Made by a program: the position numbers and the translations under genes. Positions 29,700-40,326 of a DNA stretch of 64,000 nt are shown here, piece by piece; position 1 is the first letter of the stretch, and the number at the start of each line of letters is the position of its first letter. This DNA comes from Prorocentrum cordatum (Eukaryota; Sar; Dinophyceae; Prorocentrales; Prorocentraceae). The stretch covers positions 188,545 through 252,544 of the forward strand of contig CAUYUJ010016152.1 of the NCBI GenBank assembly GCA_963575745.1, in the 5' to 3' direction. Below the pieces are notes generated by a model. It searched no databases, was not told the DNA's origin, and worked only from the letters and a program-made list of their open reading frames with translations.

Positions 29700-30630
29700 G
29701 CTTGGCGCCCGGCGAGGCGTGGCCAGGTCAGAACCGCGCCTAGAACAATTCGGCGCGCGCGTCGGGGCCGATGGCGATGGCATTCGTCGCCTCGCGCGCG
29801 CGATGTTAGCAGGCGACGCGACCCGCGTAGCCTGATCCGAAGACGCCTTGAAACACATGATATCGGTCGCAGTTGCAGCGCTCGGGCAGCAAGGTTTGAA
29901 GCCCAATGCAGATAAGCGTTGTATTCAGCACAACAGACTGGGAACGGATTCGCAGACCAGTTGCAGTTTGGAGGCGCATGACATTTTTCAAATTTTGCCT
30001 GGCAGAGTTGGTTTCCAGGTGCTCGGGGCGCAGCTGACCGTGCAAGGGCGCGCCTCTGTTTAGATCAAGTCGCGGATTGCAGCGGGCTGGGCGAAGTTTC
30101 GCCATCTCCGGCCGCTCTTGCAACCGTCCCGGGGGCAGTCATTGAAGCGCCTCCGTCTCTTTGAGACGCGTGCATACAGAGGCGTTTTGCGGCGTTGCGA
30201 GTCTTGGTTGCCAGCGGTCGATGAACGGAGAAGGCTCGCATAGGCGCAGACCGAGATGCCCCGCCGCACGGCGGGCATCCGTCGGGCGCCCGACGAAGAT
30301 TGGGTTCAGCGGGCCATCCGGTCCACGAGAGCAGCTCGAAGGCGGCAATGGGCGCCGGTGTCATATTATGGGTTGAGGAAAGCCGCGTGGAGATGGGCAG
30401 GCCGCGCTGCGCTGATGGGCCCCGCCAGGCCCTGCAAGAGAACCGTCGAGTGGCGCGACGGCGAGCGGCGCGCCGTCATGGGCGCGCTGGGAGGGAGGCC
30501 ATGACGCCCGAGGCGCGCAAGGTGGTTCCGCTGGGAGGGCGACCTCTGGTCTTACGCGCCCTCCTGGAAAGACATCGCTCATCGCAGGGGTACATGGAGC
30601 GCTCGCGAGTCCATTTTCCTCCAATTTAAC
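29700..30630 (+). pseudogene. Third LINE relic: RT C-terminal half
   Basis: GDGIRRLARAMLAGDATRVA, a stop, then SEDALKHMISVAVAALGQQG and GLKPNADK correspond to RT motif C and the region after it. The expected (F/Y)ADD reads LAGD, so one catalytic Asp is gone. VGFQVLGAQLTVQGR and AGWAKFRHLRPLL follow after a TAG near 30061. CESWLPAVDERRRLA, DEDWVQRAIRSTRAARR and KAAWRWAGRAALMGP complete a typical dinoflagellate LINE thumb and C-terminal region. WRDGERRAVMGAL and YAPSWKDIAHRRG close the match. It is 5'-truncated and heavily mutated. Confidence 0.55.
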
Positions 30631-30639
30631 AACATCTGC

Positions 30640-30940
30640 GCATGGGGGGTGTTTCGTAACAGCCAATGCTATAGCAAGGCGAAGCTGTTTCTGCAGATTG
30701 TTCCTGAATGCGCTATGAGGGTATGTTCGTCCATCGTCGTCCATCCGTCGATCCTTCCATCCAAGGTTGAGGCGTCATTTGTGTGTTGTTAACATGTTGC
30801 CTGGCCCGTCCTGTCGACGCGTTAGAGCCTTTTGTTCGCGCGCCTTTGGGGTGTTTTCATGGCGCCGTGCCCGGAGCTAGCGCGCAGTTCCTGTCTGGCA
30901 GCTTGCGATGCTTGCAATTTTCCGCGCCGCGGCGCTCCTC
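30640..30940. other. Interval without recognisable gene
   Basis: I see no domain, repeat or RNA gene here. It includes a short less GC-rich patch with TCCATCGTCGTCCATCCGTC words near 30730. Confidence 0.5.
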
Positions 30941-30944
30941 TCCT

Positions 30945-31486
30945 CTCCCAGCGGGAGCGCTTCGCGTCAGGGGGCCTGCGCCTGCGCTTGCACCCAGACG
31001 TCGCGTTGGTCGAAGTGCACGTCTGCTGCAGCCCAGAGCAGCGTGAAAAAGACATGCTGAACCTCATATCATTGATCCGTGAATGTGAACGCCGCAGTAT
31101 GCCAATACTCCTGGGCCCAGCATCGTCTCCAGCAGCGTGGTTGCGACGCAGATAGTTCGTCTGCGCGCGAGCATCGCAGCGACGACCTTCATTATCTCAT
31201 CTTCCGCCGCCCGCTGACGCAGCGCCTCAGGGGCGAACTGATCGCAGCAGATGTTTGGAATGCTCTACCCAATCGAGACATTATGGAGATGTTGCTGCTG
31301 GGCCTTCAGACTGCTCTAGCATCCATTGCGTCTCCTCGTGATGGATTCGGGCGCGAAGATTTCTCTCGGCGGTCTATCGACGGCTCTCCTCCTGAAGTAG
31401 CCCTGGCAGGCGTTCTGTTCAGCGGCGGGTCTGCTTTTGTAAGATGCGCGCCCAAACTTCCATCGAGCGGGTTGGGGGCTCGCTGA
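30945..31486 (+). pseudogene. Possible LINE endonuclease relic
   Basis: HPDVALVEVHVCCSPEQREK, DMLNLISLIRECERRSMPIL and LGPASSPAA have the shape of the strand-helix-strand region before the GGDFN block of an AP-type endonuclease, with LGP in place of GGD. In another phase EHRSDDLHYLIFRRPLTQRL could stand for the SDH block, with SDD in place of SDH. The match is weak and needs a phase change near 31110. If correct, it belongs to a different element from the RT relic just upstream. Confidence 0.3.
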
Positions 31487-31646
31487 ACTTTCCGGGGCTG
31501 GGGGGGGAGGGGGGCGTCGCCTGGAAGCGTGGCCGTGTCGGGGGCCTCCCACCCCGAAGCAGTCCAGCTGCCGAGCTCTCGGCGGCCCTCGCCGCGGTCG
31601 CGCATGTGCCTCGAGCGACCGAAGTGAGAGCTGACCATCTGGTCTA

Positions 31647-32021
31647 GTGGGCCTCCATATCAAGCCGCCAGAGGCCAGAGAGCATTTTTTATATGCGTTC
31701 TTATTTGATGGACTCAAGCTTAGACTTGTAAGCGCTGCTGAGGCGAAGGTGCTTTGTGCGAAGGTTCCTGCCCATGTAGACCCCGCCAGTTTCCCAGGGG
31801 GGCCCATGGAATGGATGGGCACCCTAGGTGGCCGGCGGGCCGATGCAGCGGCCATGCTTGGAGCCAATGAACATGGCCAGCCATTGTCTGCTGAGTTTGA
31901 TTTGCAAGGTTCCAAAGCCCGCGCGCTCACGGCGTCCGTTAAATGCGTGGCCAGAGCGATGGAATGCCCCCCTTTTGCCGCGCAAGCGCAGCACTGGCGG
32001 CAAAGGCCGCCGTCGAGCTAG
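31647..32021 (+). CDS. Hypothetical 124-residue ORF
   Basis: The frame has a natural composition in its first 90 residues (PPEAREHFLYAFLFDGLKLR, LVSAAEAKVLCAKVPAHVDP, ASFPGGPMEWMGTLGGRRAD) and then becomes Ala/Arg-rich. I recognise no family. It lies among retroelement relics on the same strand and is probably a piece of another element's coding region. No signal peptide is seen; the start codon is uncertain. Confidence 0.3.
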   Translation: MGLHIKPPEAREHFLYAFLFDGLKLRLVSAAEAKVLCAKVPAHVDPASFPGGPMEWMGTLGGRRADAAAMLGANEHGQPLSAEFDLQGSKARALTASVKCVARAMECPPFAAQAQHWRQRPPSS

Positions 32022-32637
32022 GAGTGGCCGGGGAGGGCGGGCCCCCCAGCTGCGGAGGTCCTGGGAGAACGCGGTCCAGTTGATGCTGCTGCGGTGCCGG
32101 GGGCGGCGGCCAGCTCCGCCGGTGGCGCCCTTCGCATCCTCCTTTGCTGCCCCAACCCCGCCTCCGCATTGACTGCCGGCCGCTTCTGGCGCCCATGCCC
32201 CTCGCCCGCGCGCGGCGCCGGGCCCGACCTCGCGCCGCTGGAAGCCGGCGGGGCTAAAATTCTGGAGTTGCGCAGCATGCTGCAAGCGTAGCAGCGCTGA
32301 AGCATCCGCCGCATCGGAAGTCCGCGCTGGCCGCAATGCAGTTTTCAGCGAGATTGTCGCGCGCCTTTGCGCGCGTGGGATTTGCGTTGCTTGCCGCGAC
32401 TCCGACAGCTAAATCTTTGCGCGCAGCTTCCGTGGATACGCGCGCCAGGGCCAGGGGGCCAGCGGCCCCCTGGGAGATTGCGGCGGGAAGTTTACAAGCC
32501 CGCGCAACAGAGGCGCCGCGATCTTGTTGGCCTGGCGAACAACATCCTCGGCGACCCAGAAAACGGAGGAACGCTACCGCGCAGGCTGCCGTATCAGGCA
32601 CGAACGCAGCGCCCCGCATGAGTAAGGCCCCGTCAAC
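32022..32637. other. GC-rich interval, no recognisable gene
   Basis: Ala/Arg/Pro-rich frames overlap in several phases on both strands with no domain. It includes a GCGCGCGTTTAACGG-like patch near 31920-31940 upstream and many GCGCGC words, consistent with non-coding repeat DNA. Confidence 0.4.
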
Positions 32638-33018
32638 GTGACCGACTATAGGTTGGAGCCATTTTATTTCTGGATGGGTACGCAAGGGGGTGACATGAGG
32701 ACGGCGAATGACGGGTCCGTGAAGTTCTGGGAGACGCAGGGGGGAGAATGGTGTGAACACCCTCTGAAGTGGTATAAGGTGCCGCGCCTGTGCCGCATCT
32801 TCGGAGTCAAACTTGGACGCGCGTCTCAGCGGGTCGCCGAGTCCAACAACAAGTTGAAGATCCAGCTGAGGGCGCCAAAGTACACCGATCCCCATCGCCC
32901 CCATTTCATGGGCAGCCTCATCGGCTTGCTAACGCTGTCCCTGCTCAAGCCCGACTGCTCATTCAGGGGGGGGGGGGGGCGATGTTCCCCGGCGATATGC
33001 GGTGGGCTTTCTGGATGA
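32638..33018 (+). CDS. Hypothetical 126-residue ORF
   Basis: The first 90 residues look protein-like, with aromatic and charged residues (YRLEPFYFWMGTQGGDMRTA, SVKFWETQGGEWCEHPLKWY, RLCRIFGVKLGRASQRVAES). The frame then runs into a poly-G stretch near 32966 that yields glycine and is probably frameshifted there. I recognise no family. It may be an orphan exon or a fragment of an element protein. Confidence 0.3.
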   Translation: MTDYRLEPFYFWMGTQGGDMRTANDGSVKFWETQGGEWCEHPLKWYKVPRLCRIFGVKLGRASQRVAESNNKLKIQLRAPKYTDPHRPHFMGSLIGLLTLSLLKPDCSFRGGGGRCSPAICGGLSG

Positions 33019-33635
33019 AAGTGGCGACGGGGCACGTTCTACGAACTCGCGAGCTTCATTGCGTGGGCGGGATGGGTTATGCCATCCCGTCATTCGTGGC
33101 CAGGAGTGGAACCTTCCGTGAGGCGAGAAGAAGAGCGCGCGGGAGTTATCAGCAATAGTGACGGTCACGTGGGGCGACCCCACTGTTCGCGCCGTCTTCA
33201 GGATTCCAAGGCCTCACATGACTTCTGGTCAGCAAGCTGTGCCCGTTGGCAAGTAGGCCCGAGGGCCGACGGGCAGGCTGCGGATGGGGGCTCTCGACCG
33301 CCGCGGTTGCGGACGCTTTTCCTGGCGGAGGTTGCGCGCTGGGGGGCCAGGCGCTTTGGCGCCGACTGGCATGCGCGCAGAAGAATCGGCAGAAGGATGA
33401 AGTATTTTCCCGGCCTTCCTAATCGGAACCGGCTGTCGCCAGTCACGACATGCATCCCCGTCGCCCGTGAATCGCCCTGGGCCAAGGGATCTGGGGAGAG
33501 ATTTGTCGGATATCGCGAATGTGAAAGATTCGCTCTTGCTGGCGGAGCGGTTTCTTCACTGCGATCGCGAGGCGCTGAGGCCGCGCGGCGGGTTCCGCAT
33601 TCTGAACTTCGAAGCGGCCTCTCTCATGGCGCCGA
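33019..33635. other. Interval with unassigned fragments
   Basis: Overlapping frames on both strands; a plus-strand stretch near 33300-33400 reads LRTLFLAEVARWGARRFGAD and is weakly protein-like. Nothing can be assigned. Confidence 0.35.
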
Positions 33636-34516
33636 GTGGATCACGGCGCGATGAGGCCTGAGTGGGAACATGATACCTACCCGCGCTGCACCGAGGCTGG
33701 GCGCGTGTCAGCGATGACTGGCAGCATGCCCGACCCCTCGGAGATCAAGGATAGTCGCGCGCACCCGAAGTTGATTTGGGCCCCTAACTGCGCCCCGACC
33801 GACCATGAGCGGAAAGAAATGGGCCAGAAATTAAACCCGGACAGGGACTTCCCCAACGCGTGGCGGCCGCCGAACCTCCAGGGAAACATGGCGATTATTT
33901 GCACTTGGCAGCCCGCAGGTGGCGATGCCCCGGGCGGCCTGCCGAGGGGGGCCACCGCGCCCCGGCCAGCCGCGGGAAGTGCGCGGGCTTCATCTTCGGC
34001 CAATTGGTTCGAAAGGGCACCGTGAGGCACGGCGGGGGGGAACAGGTGGGCGCCGACAGCGCCCCCTCCCCCCGAGGCGAAGGTCTCGGCGGAGGCGCCC
34101 GAGCAGCGGGCGGCGCCGCCGCCGCCACCCGCGCTCGAGCAGGATGGGAAGCCGCCACCTCCCGCGACATTCCCGCGCGATGAGCAGAAGGAGAAGCCGC
34201 CGCCTCCCGCGCCGTGCCCCCGCGACGAGGAAAAGCCGACGGCTCCACGGCCCCCGCTGGGGGGGCAACCTCCAAAGGGCGCGGGGGCGAGGAAGCCGCT
34301 TCCCCTGCCGAGGGCAAAGAGGCCGCTTTTTCCGCCCGAAGGGCAGCCGCCGCGCAAAGCTGCCCCGAAGTTTGCGCTTCGAACGCAGGCTGGCGCCGAG
34401 GAGCAGTCGGGCGCGCCGCGTGATAGAGCGCCGGGACCGACGCGCGCGGCTGGATCATCAGCGCAATCGCCAGGGCCGGCGCAGCCTCCTTTGCCAGAGG
34501 ATTCGCCTCCGACTAT
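33636..34516 (+). pseudogene. N-terminal part of a proline-rich unknown protein
   Basis: One phase reads MRPEWEHDTYPRC, then HPKLIWAPNCAPTDHERKEM and MAIICTWQPAGGDAPGGLPR, meets a TGA at 34023-34025, and continues in the same phase as a proline-rich, low-complexity linker with repeated motifs such as EKPPPPAPCPRDEEKPTAPR and KPLPLPRAKRPLFPPEGQPP. A phase change near 34510 joins it to the next frame, whose N terminus has the same proline-rich style. I read it as the first part of one broken gene running to 36490 or beyond. The function is unknown. Confidence 0.35.
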
Positions 34517-36490
34517 ATGTCGGGAGTCGGGCCGCAATCGCCGCTGCCGAAGGGCCCGCCCCCGTCGATGACGGGCGGCGGGCCCGCGTCGGTCGCCGGC
34601 GCTTCCGACGCGGCCGCCGACGCCGCCGCCGCCTGCGGCGCCACCGCCGGCGGCCAAGCCACCGACGTTCAGCCGCGGCCACCGAAGAATCCGCCTTCTC
34701 CGGTTAGCGAGCCGCCAGCCTCGGCGGATCCGCCACTCCCGACTGGACCGCCCCCGAAGATCCCAAGGACGACGCCGAGGGCGAGCGCTGCTGCGCCCGC
34801 GCTACCCGCGGACGCCGCGGCTTCGCGACCACCCGCTCCGCCGATCGACCCGCCCCCGCAGAGCGCGCCATCGGGGCCGTTGGGGGGCGCTGGGTCATCG
34901 GGGAACGAAGCGCGAAGAGACGCACCGGAAGCGAAGCCTGGCGACGCCAGTAGCCAGGCGGCTACGTCGACCGCGCCTGGTACCAATGGCCGAAGAGCTC
35001 AGCGCCAATCGCGCCACGGCGTGAACGGCATTTGGGAAGCGGCGGGACTCAGTGCGATGCGGGAGGAGAAGGTAGCTGGGCTTGTCCTACCGACAGCCGA
35101 CCATGTCGAGCTTGCTCGGGATTTAACGACGAGGATGGCCGAGCTCGTGCACGTCGGCATGGCGCCTCGTATAGAGTATTTGAATGTTGCTCAAACGTGT
35201 GCGGCATGCACCGAGCTAACTCAGATGGCTGGACTTCGCGCGCGGTTCGTGGGCCAGAGCATCTTCGACTTCGCGAACAGGGGTGGGCCGATCGAAGATT
35301 GGCACTGTCTTGCCCCAGACGGCATATGGAAGAGACAGTCATATCCTGACATCAATGTCATGCTGTTTTCTGATTCCACTGCTATATTCCATGAAGCGCG
35401 GGGTGGGCAACAACCCGAGGGGGCGAGGACGCTCTTTCAGATGCGCATACTCAACCGGGCTGCAGGGTGCCATGCGTACTGTCAGGGCGGATGTACCTTC
35501 ACCTCCATCGCAACAGTAGACCAAGAGGAAACTAATAACTTCGACAGCCAGAACATCTTCGCGACGCAGACTGGAGCGCGATGTTGCGTGCTGCTGTGGA
35601 GCGGACATGGGTTGGGCTCTGACCGTGAAGACAGGCGACTTCGTGGCACTGCTCCAAAAGCGAATATTCAGCGTTACTTCGACATGGGGGAGAACCTGCT
35701 GGAGCAAGTGAGACAGCTGGTGGAATTGCAGGCAAGGTATGCTCAGAGGGATCATACGTACATGGTCGTCCTGGGACTGGGCGGTGCTCAGTCCTGGGGG
35801 ATCCCTCCCACCAGCGGCGAGTTCATCGCCTAGAACACGCTTGCGAGCCGGGCGGCTGCTGTCGCCAACAACAGGATGATATGCTGGGAAGAGGCTGGGT
35901 TCCCGTGCGGAGTGCTATAGGCGCGCGGATCGGAATTGCACGACAAGGGAGGGCACCCTGCCGGCGACTTGTGACACTTCACAACGGGCCCTGATCACTC
36001 CTATGTGAGAGAGATGGCCAGGTATATAGCGAATGTTTGCAGAGTCTGCATAGAGGTGAATGCCAGTCCAGGGGGGGGGGGTTCGAGGGGGGGCGATGCC
36101 TGCACCGAAGACGAAATGCCGCGGCAAACGAAGCCTCCACGCCCAGGACGAGTAGAGTGCTTTTTCAACCGCCTGCCGCGCGGAGAGACTGGGCGCTGTC
36201 TCCTAGCCGACATGGAATATGCGCAGCTCCTCCTGTTCAGCCTCGGTGGTGCTCCCCACGCGCCCTTGCTCTCGTGCGTGAACGCGGGCCCCGTGCGGTT
36301 CGCTGACTGGGTGAAAGAGGTGGGCGGGGCGGTTAGACCGCCGTGGAAGGATGTGCCCATGATTACTTACCCCTGGGACGAGCACATCGCCCACCCGTCA
36401 ATGATACCTGACAGAGATCTAGTGCATTGGGAACCTGTACACGACGAAAGAATGAGTCGGTGTAGACAGTCACTGCATTTGACCCAGTGA
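34517..36490 (+). pseudogene. Proline-rich protein with SGNH-like C-terminal domain, broken
   Basis: From 34517 to 35833 a 438-codon frame has a Pro/Ala-rich first 160 residues and then a compositionally normal domain: KVAGLVLPTADHVELARDLT, MAPRIEYLNVAQTCAACTEL, VMLFSDSTAIFHEARGG, RCCVLLWSGHGLGSD and YMVVLGLGGAQSWGIPP. The same phase continues past three stops (35831-35833, about 35918 and about 35970) to GPDHSYVREMARYIANVCR and on to 36490. FSDS, VLGLGG and PDHSYVREM in this order loosely recall blocks I, III and V of SGNH hydrolases, but spacing and residues are not convincing. The in-phase stops argue for a pseudogene or an unrecognised intron. Confidence 0.35.
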
Positions 36491-36619
36491 CAGCACGCAC
36501 GGATGGGGCGGGACCTGGCTATGCCAGGGGCGCCCCGACCGCGTGGGAAAGCATGGGCCAGGGGATTCATGACTCGCTGCTCGCGAAGTCCAGCTTCGCC
36601 GCCCTCCGCGGGGGAGGGC

Positions 36620-37462
36620 GGCCGGAAATCAGTCCAATTTGGAGATCGGCGACGAGAAATTCATGTGTCTGCATGCCTTTGAGTCCAGCCAACCTCACTA
36701 GACACCAAGCATCGTCGGGCCTGAGACGTTCGCGCATGAGCTCGACGGGGGTCTGCTGGGCAGGGGAGTCAATGCCGACAGCGCGGTCGACTATGAGGTT
36801 GCTGTTCTCGCGCGTTCCGTCGGTGCCCAAACGACTTGACCGGAACCTCGAGCCCGAGGAGTGCTCGCGACGAGGAACGGCGGCAGATTCGAGGGGCTGA
36901 TTTGCGTCCTCGATGCGAGGGGTATGGCCCCCAAAGTCCACCTAGCAGCACCTTGCCTGGGCAGTCTTTGAGTGGCTGAGTGCGAGACGCCTGTTCACGG
37001 CAATGGATGGCATTCAGTGGGGCGCTGTGCAACCTCTTTGATGTCACTAAACCGTCGATCGACGCGCAGATGGATCGTGCGATCGCCGCCTTTCTCTTCG
37101 ATCTCCCGCGGGGATTTGTTTGCGCAAAGTCGAATCAGGAGCGGAAGTTTTATTCGCGCGCGGTGAACCTAAACAGGCTTGGTCTGGTCTTGAATGCTGG
37201 CGTGTTCGTTGCCTTCGCAGCGAAGGGCGGGCGCAGAACGAAGCTGTTCATGACGGCGCATGCGCCAGCAGAAGGAGTATGCGCCTTCGAAGATTCAACG
37301 CGTATCTCGTGGCAGCATACGCAGTACTCCTGCGCGGCTGAGCTCTTCAACGACGGGCTAACAGTCGCGCGCGACTTTCAGATCCCGGCCCCGCCAGCAG
37401 ATTCAAAACAGTGGATGATAAGAAGAGCAGACGATATTGCTGCTCACATCCCCAGAATTTAG
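36620..37462 (+). pseudogene. Unknown coding-like segment downstream of the proline-rich gene
   Basis: A 160-codon frame ends at 37462 with good protein character: QWMAFSGALCNLFDVTKPSI, QMDRAIAAFLFDLPRGFVCA, RLGLVLNAGVFVAFAAKGGR and AFEDSTRISWQHTQYSCAAE. Upstream, a different phase between 36620 and 36960 reads IGDEKFMCLHAFESSQPH, a stop, IVGPETFAHELDGGLLGRGV and VDYEVAVLARSVGAQTT. This suggests the same protein broken by stops and a frameshift. No family is recognised. It could be the C-terminal continuation of the gene at 33636-36490. Confidence 0.3.
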
Positions 37463-37570
37463 TTCGCACTGCGCTCATATTGCATTTCGCCGCACCTCCG
37501 CAAACGTACGCCAAGGGTTCATGGCCGCACCACCCCAGGGTGTCGAATGGAGACGGGTTCGAGCTAGACT

Positions 37571-37906
37571 TTGCTGCCGCGGTCGACCCCGGCCCTTTCT
37601 GTCCTGCTGATCAAGGTGGGGACGGAGCGACAGAGTCAGTTCCTGTGGGCGCAGGGGGCAGCGGAGAAGCTCGAGGGCTACGACCACATGGTCAACGATA
37701 ACAAGGCCCAAATGCGCAAGGCCCGAAGGAAGCTGCGTAGCGCTCGGCAGCAAGCACAGATCCAAGAGATCCGGGACAGTAGGCGGCAGCTTATTGAGCT
37801 CTTGCTCGCCAGCACGGCTGCCGACGCGACCCGGATAAACGAAGTTTACTGGGGCCTCGAATTGGAGACGGACCAATTCTACTGGTTTCGTTTGGCCAAA
37901 GCCTAA
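37571..37906 (+). CDS. Hypothetical charged helical ORF
   Basis: About 111 codons. The middle is strongly helical and basic (EKLEGYDHMVNDNKAQMRKA, RRKLRSARQQAQIQEIRDSR) and the end aromatic (NEVYWGLELETDQFYWFRLA). I recognise no family. It ends about 30 bases before the plus-strand large element begins. It could be a remnant of the same unknown protein as the upstream fragments. Confidence 0.3.
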   Translation: MLPRSTPALSVLLIKVGTERQSQFLWAQGAAEKLEGYDHMVNDNKAQMRKARRKLRSARQQAQIQEIRDSRRQLIELLLASTAADATRINEVYWGLELETDQFYWFRLAKA

Positions 37907-38028
37907 ACGGTTATATTCCCCCCTAGGCCGTAGTGCTCTGGCTTCCTCCTCCTCCTTCCTTTCCCCTCTTCCGCAGCCTTCTGTGCTTAGAGCTGTGCTT
38001 TTTTGCGGAGGGGGTGCCCCCTCAACTC

Positions 38029-40326
38029 ATGTTTGGCCTGGCTTGGCTGGCGGTTCCGCTGGGTGCGGCCGCCTCGGCCCTCTGTGGAGTTGGCCGTCTC
38101 GCCGCAGGGACCCCCCCGCCCCGCGGGGCGCGGAGGGGATACGGGCACCCCGTTTGGCTATCACGGGACCTTATCACCTGCGGGCTGGATGGCGCCCCGC
38201 CTGATCCACTAGAGCATTATCCGGGTGGCGACCCCTAGGAGCAGCCCCCCCCTCGACGGGGGGCCCTCGGGCTGGGCGCCCCCGCAGCCCCAGACCCGGC
38301 CGCCGCTCAGGCCGGGAACCACCCCGAGCAATCTCTCGGGGAGGGAGGGGACGTCCCCACCACCTCCAACCTCGCCGCCCCTACTTTGACTCCCATCCTC
38401 TCCCCCATCCCGGGGAGATCCGCCACCCCGGGTGGCACGCCTACCCCCTTCTGGCGGGGGGAACTCGCGTCGTTCGCGTTCGCCCCGGCATCGCCGCAGG
38501 CCAGCCCCACAATCATGGACTTGCCGCCCGGATGCTGGGGCGACTCCCTTGGGGGGGCCCGCGCGCCAGCTCCCCCGTCTGCCACGCCGGCGGTGAGTCC
38601 CGCCGAAGGGGGGACGCCCTCGGCGACCCCGCCGAAGAACGCCCCAGGTGGGACACCGACCCCGTTCTGGTGGAGCTTCTCCGCCCCCGCCGAACCACCC
38701 GCACCTGTGGGGCCAGGCTCGGGAACCGCCCCCCCGCCGCATGCGGCCCTCCGCGGGGGGCGCGCCTCCCCCGCTCCGCAGTCGGGGGACCGGCTACCCT
38801 GGTCCAAGCAAATCCCCGCGGAGGAGTTCGTGGAGTGGCTGAAGTGGGCCTCTCCCACCCCTACGGAAGAGGAGCAGGAGGAGGCGGGCGAGGCCCTCTG
38901 GTGGGAGAACCACTGGTTTGCCGGCCGCCGCCGGGAAGTGGCGCTGGAGGTCCGGAGCGTCCCGAGCCCCAACTTCGTCTTCCGCCTCATCGCGTGGTCC
39001 CACGGATGGCTAGATGCCGGCCTGACCGTTTTGGCGGGGGAAAGGTGGGTGAGCTTTAATAAGGTAGGCGTGTACGTGCTGGGCTCCTTCTACCTGGGCG
39101 CCATGGGAATCTGCTTTCTGGTTCTCCTCCTCGACCACCTGGCCCGCCCCTTTTTCTGGTTCTACCGCCGTCTGAGGCGCTCCCCCACCTTCCGCGACTT
39201 CTGCACCCGGGTGGGGGACAACCGCCGGTTCCTCCTCGACCTCGACTGGAGGGGGCCTAATGCCCAACCCGTGGACGACGACTTTTTCAAGGACGTCATC
39301 CGTGGGAGGAGCGACCAGCCCCCGAGGCTGCCCAACCACCTCGTAGCTGAGGTCGAGGGCCAGCGGGTACGCCTGGATCGCGGGCAGTACGGCGACCCCA
39401 TCCGGAAGGAGAAGCGGGCGGGCCAGGACTTCCCGTACGCCCGGGTGCACGACTGCACGGACCCTGACCTCCGACGCCGCCCGGAGGGTGCGGACACCAA
39501 GGTGGTCCACCTCTGCAGGGCGGGACCCGTGGACAGCTGTTCCAGCGTGGACGCCTTCGCCATGCACTTCCGGAAATATACCGCGGTCGACGCCAAGGCC
39601 ATCCTCGACCTCGCCGAGGACAGGGACCTGGGAAGCCCCTTCCTGGCCGGCCTCCGCACCCTCTGGAGGGCATTCTGGGGTGGGGTCCAGCGCATCGCCC
39701 GTTCCTTCCTGGCCCGGGGTTGTTGCTGTTGCCGGAGGGGGGCCCGCCTGCGCCGGCCGGGGCCGCGCCAGGTCACCGCGAACCCCCGGGGACCTCAGCA
39801 GGAAGAAGACGACTGGGGACCCTGCATGGCCGAAGCAGTGGGCTGGGTAGACGCGAAGGGAGGGTACTGTTGCCTCCAGAAGCATGGCACTTGCGAGGAT
39901 CGGAGGGGACCTAAACCCACCCCTTTGCTCATCGAGGACGGGCCCACGTCCGACACCCGGGGATGGCCGCGCAACGGGGGAGGGGCACCGATGGCCTGCT
40001 TGTGCCGCTACCACGGCCTGGAGTACCACAACCTCCGCCTGAGCCTCCAGTGCTCGGAGCCAGGCTGCTGGCACATCGGGGAACCCGGGTTCGGTGGGAA
40101 GCGCCTCTGCCTCAGGCACGCGAACCCCTCTCCTCAGCCTGCTCGAGAGGGGGAGGGAAGGGCGGATACTAGCAAGTCCCCCCTTGACCCAGCGCGCCTA
40201 AGTGATGCCGGGCCGACCACTGAGCCCTCCGCGGTCCCCACTGTGGGCCCTGCGGAGGGGAGGCCCGCACTGGGGACAACCGGGGGGCCTCCTTCCCCGG
40301 CCCGCGGAGCCGGCCGCCTCCAGTGA
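38029..40326 (+). pseudogene. Membrane and cysteine-rich first ORF of the plus copy
   Basis: ATG at 38029 opens a hydrophobic start (MFGLAWLAVPLGAAASALCG). The phase then passes a TAG at 38236-38238 and continues to 40326, so the original protein was about 765 residues. A Pro/Thr-rich linker covers 38390-38800. A membrane segment, VGVYVLGSFYLGAMGICFLV, lies near 39064-39140 with a basic flank (FYRRLRRS). A second cysteine/arginine cluster, RGCCCCRRGARLRR, sits near 39715-39755. A zinc signature CxC-x2-H-x12-C-x4-C-x13-C-x2-H occupies 39997-40119. The minus copy has the same parts in the same order. A membrane-anchored nucleic-acid-binding or packaging protein is possible; no known gag fold is seen. 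Confidence 0.6.

Noticed and set aside
33677-34657. 326-codon minus-strand Gly-rich frame
   Set aside because: Antisense of the proline-rich linker on the plus strand.
39010-40119. 369-codon minus-strand frame
   Set aside because: Antisense of the membrane/zinc ORF of the plus element; the zinc signature and its conservation are on the plus strand.
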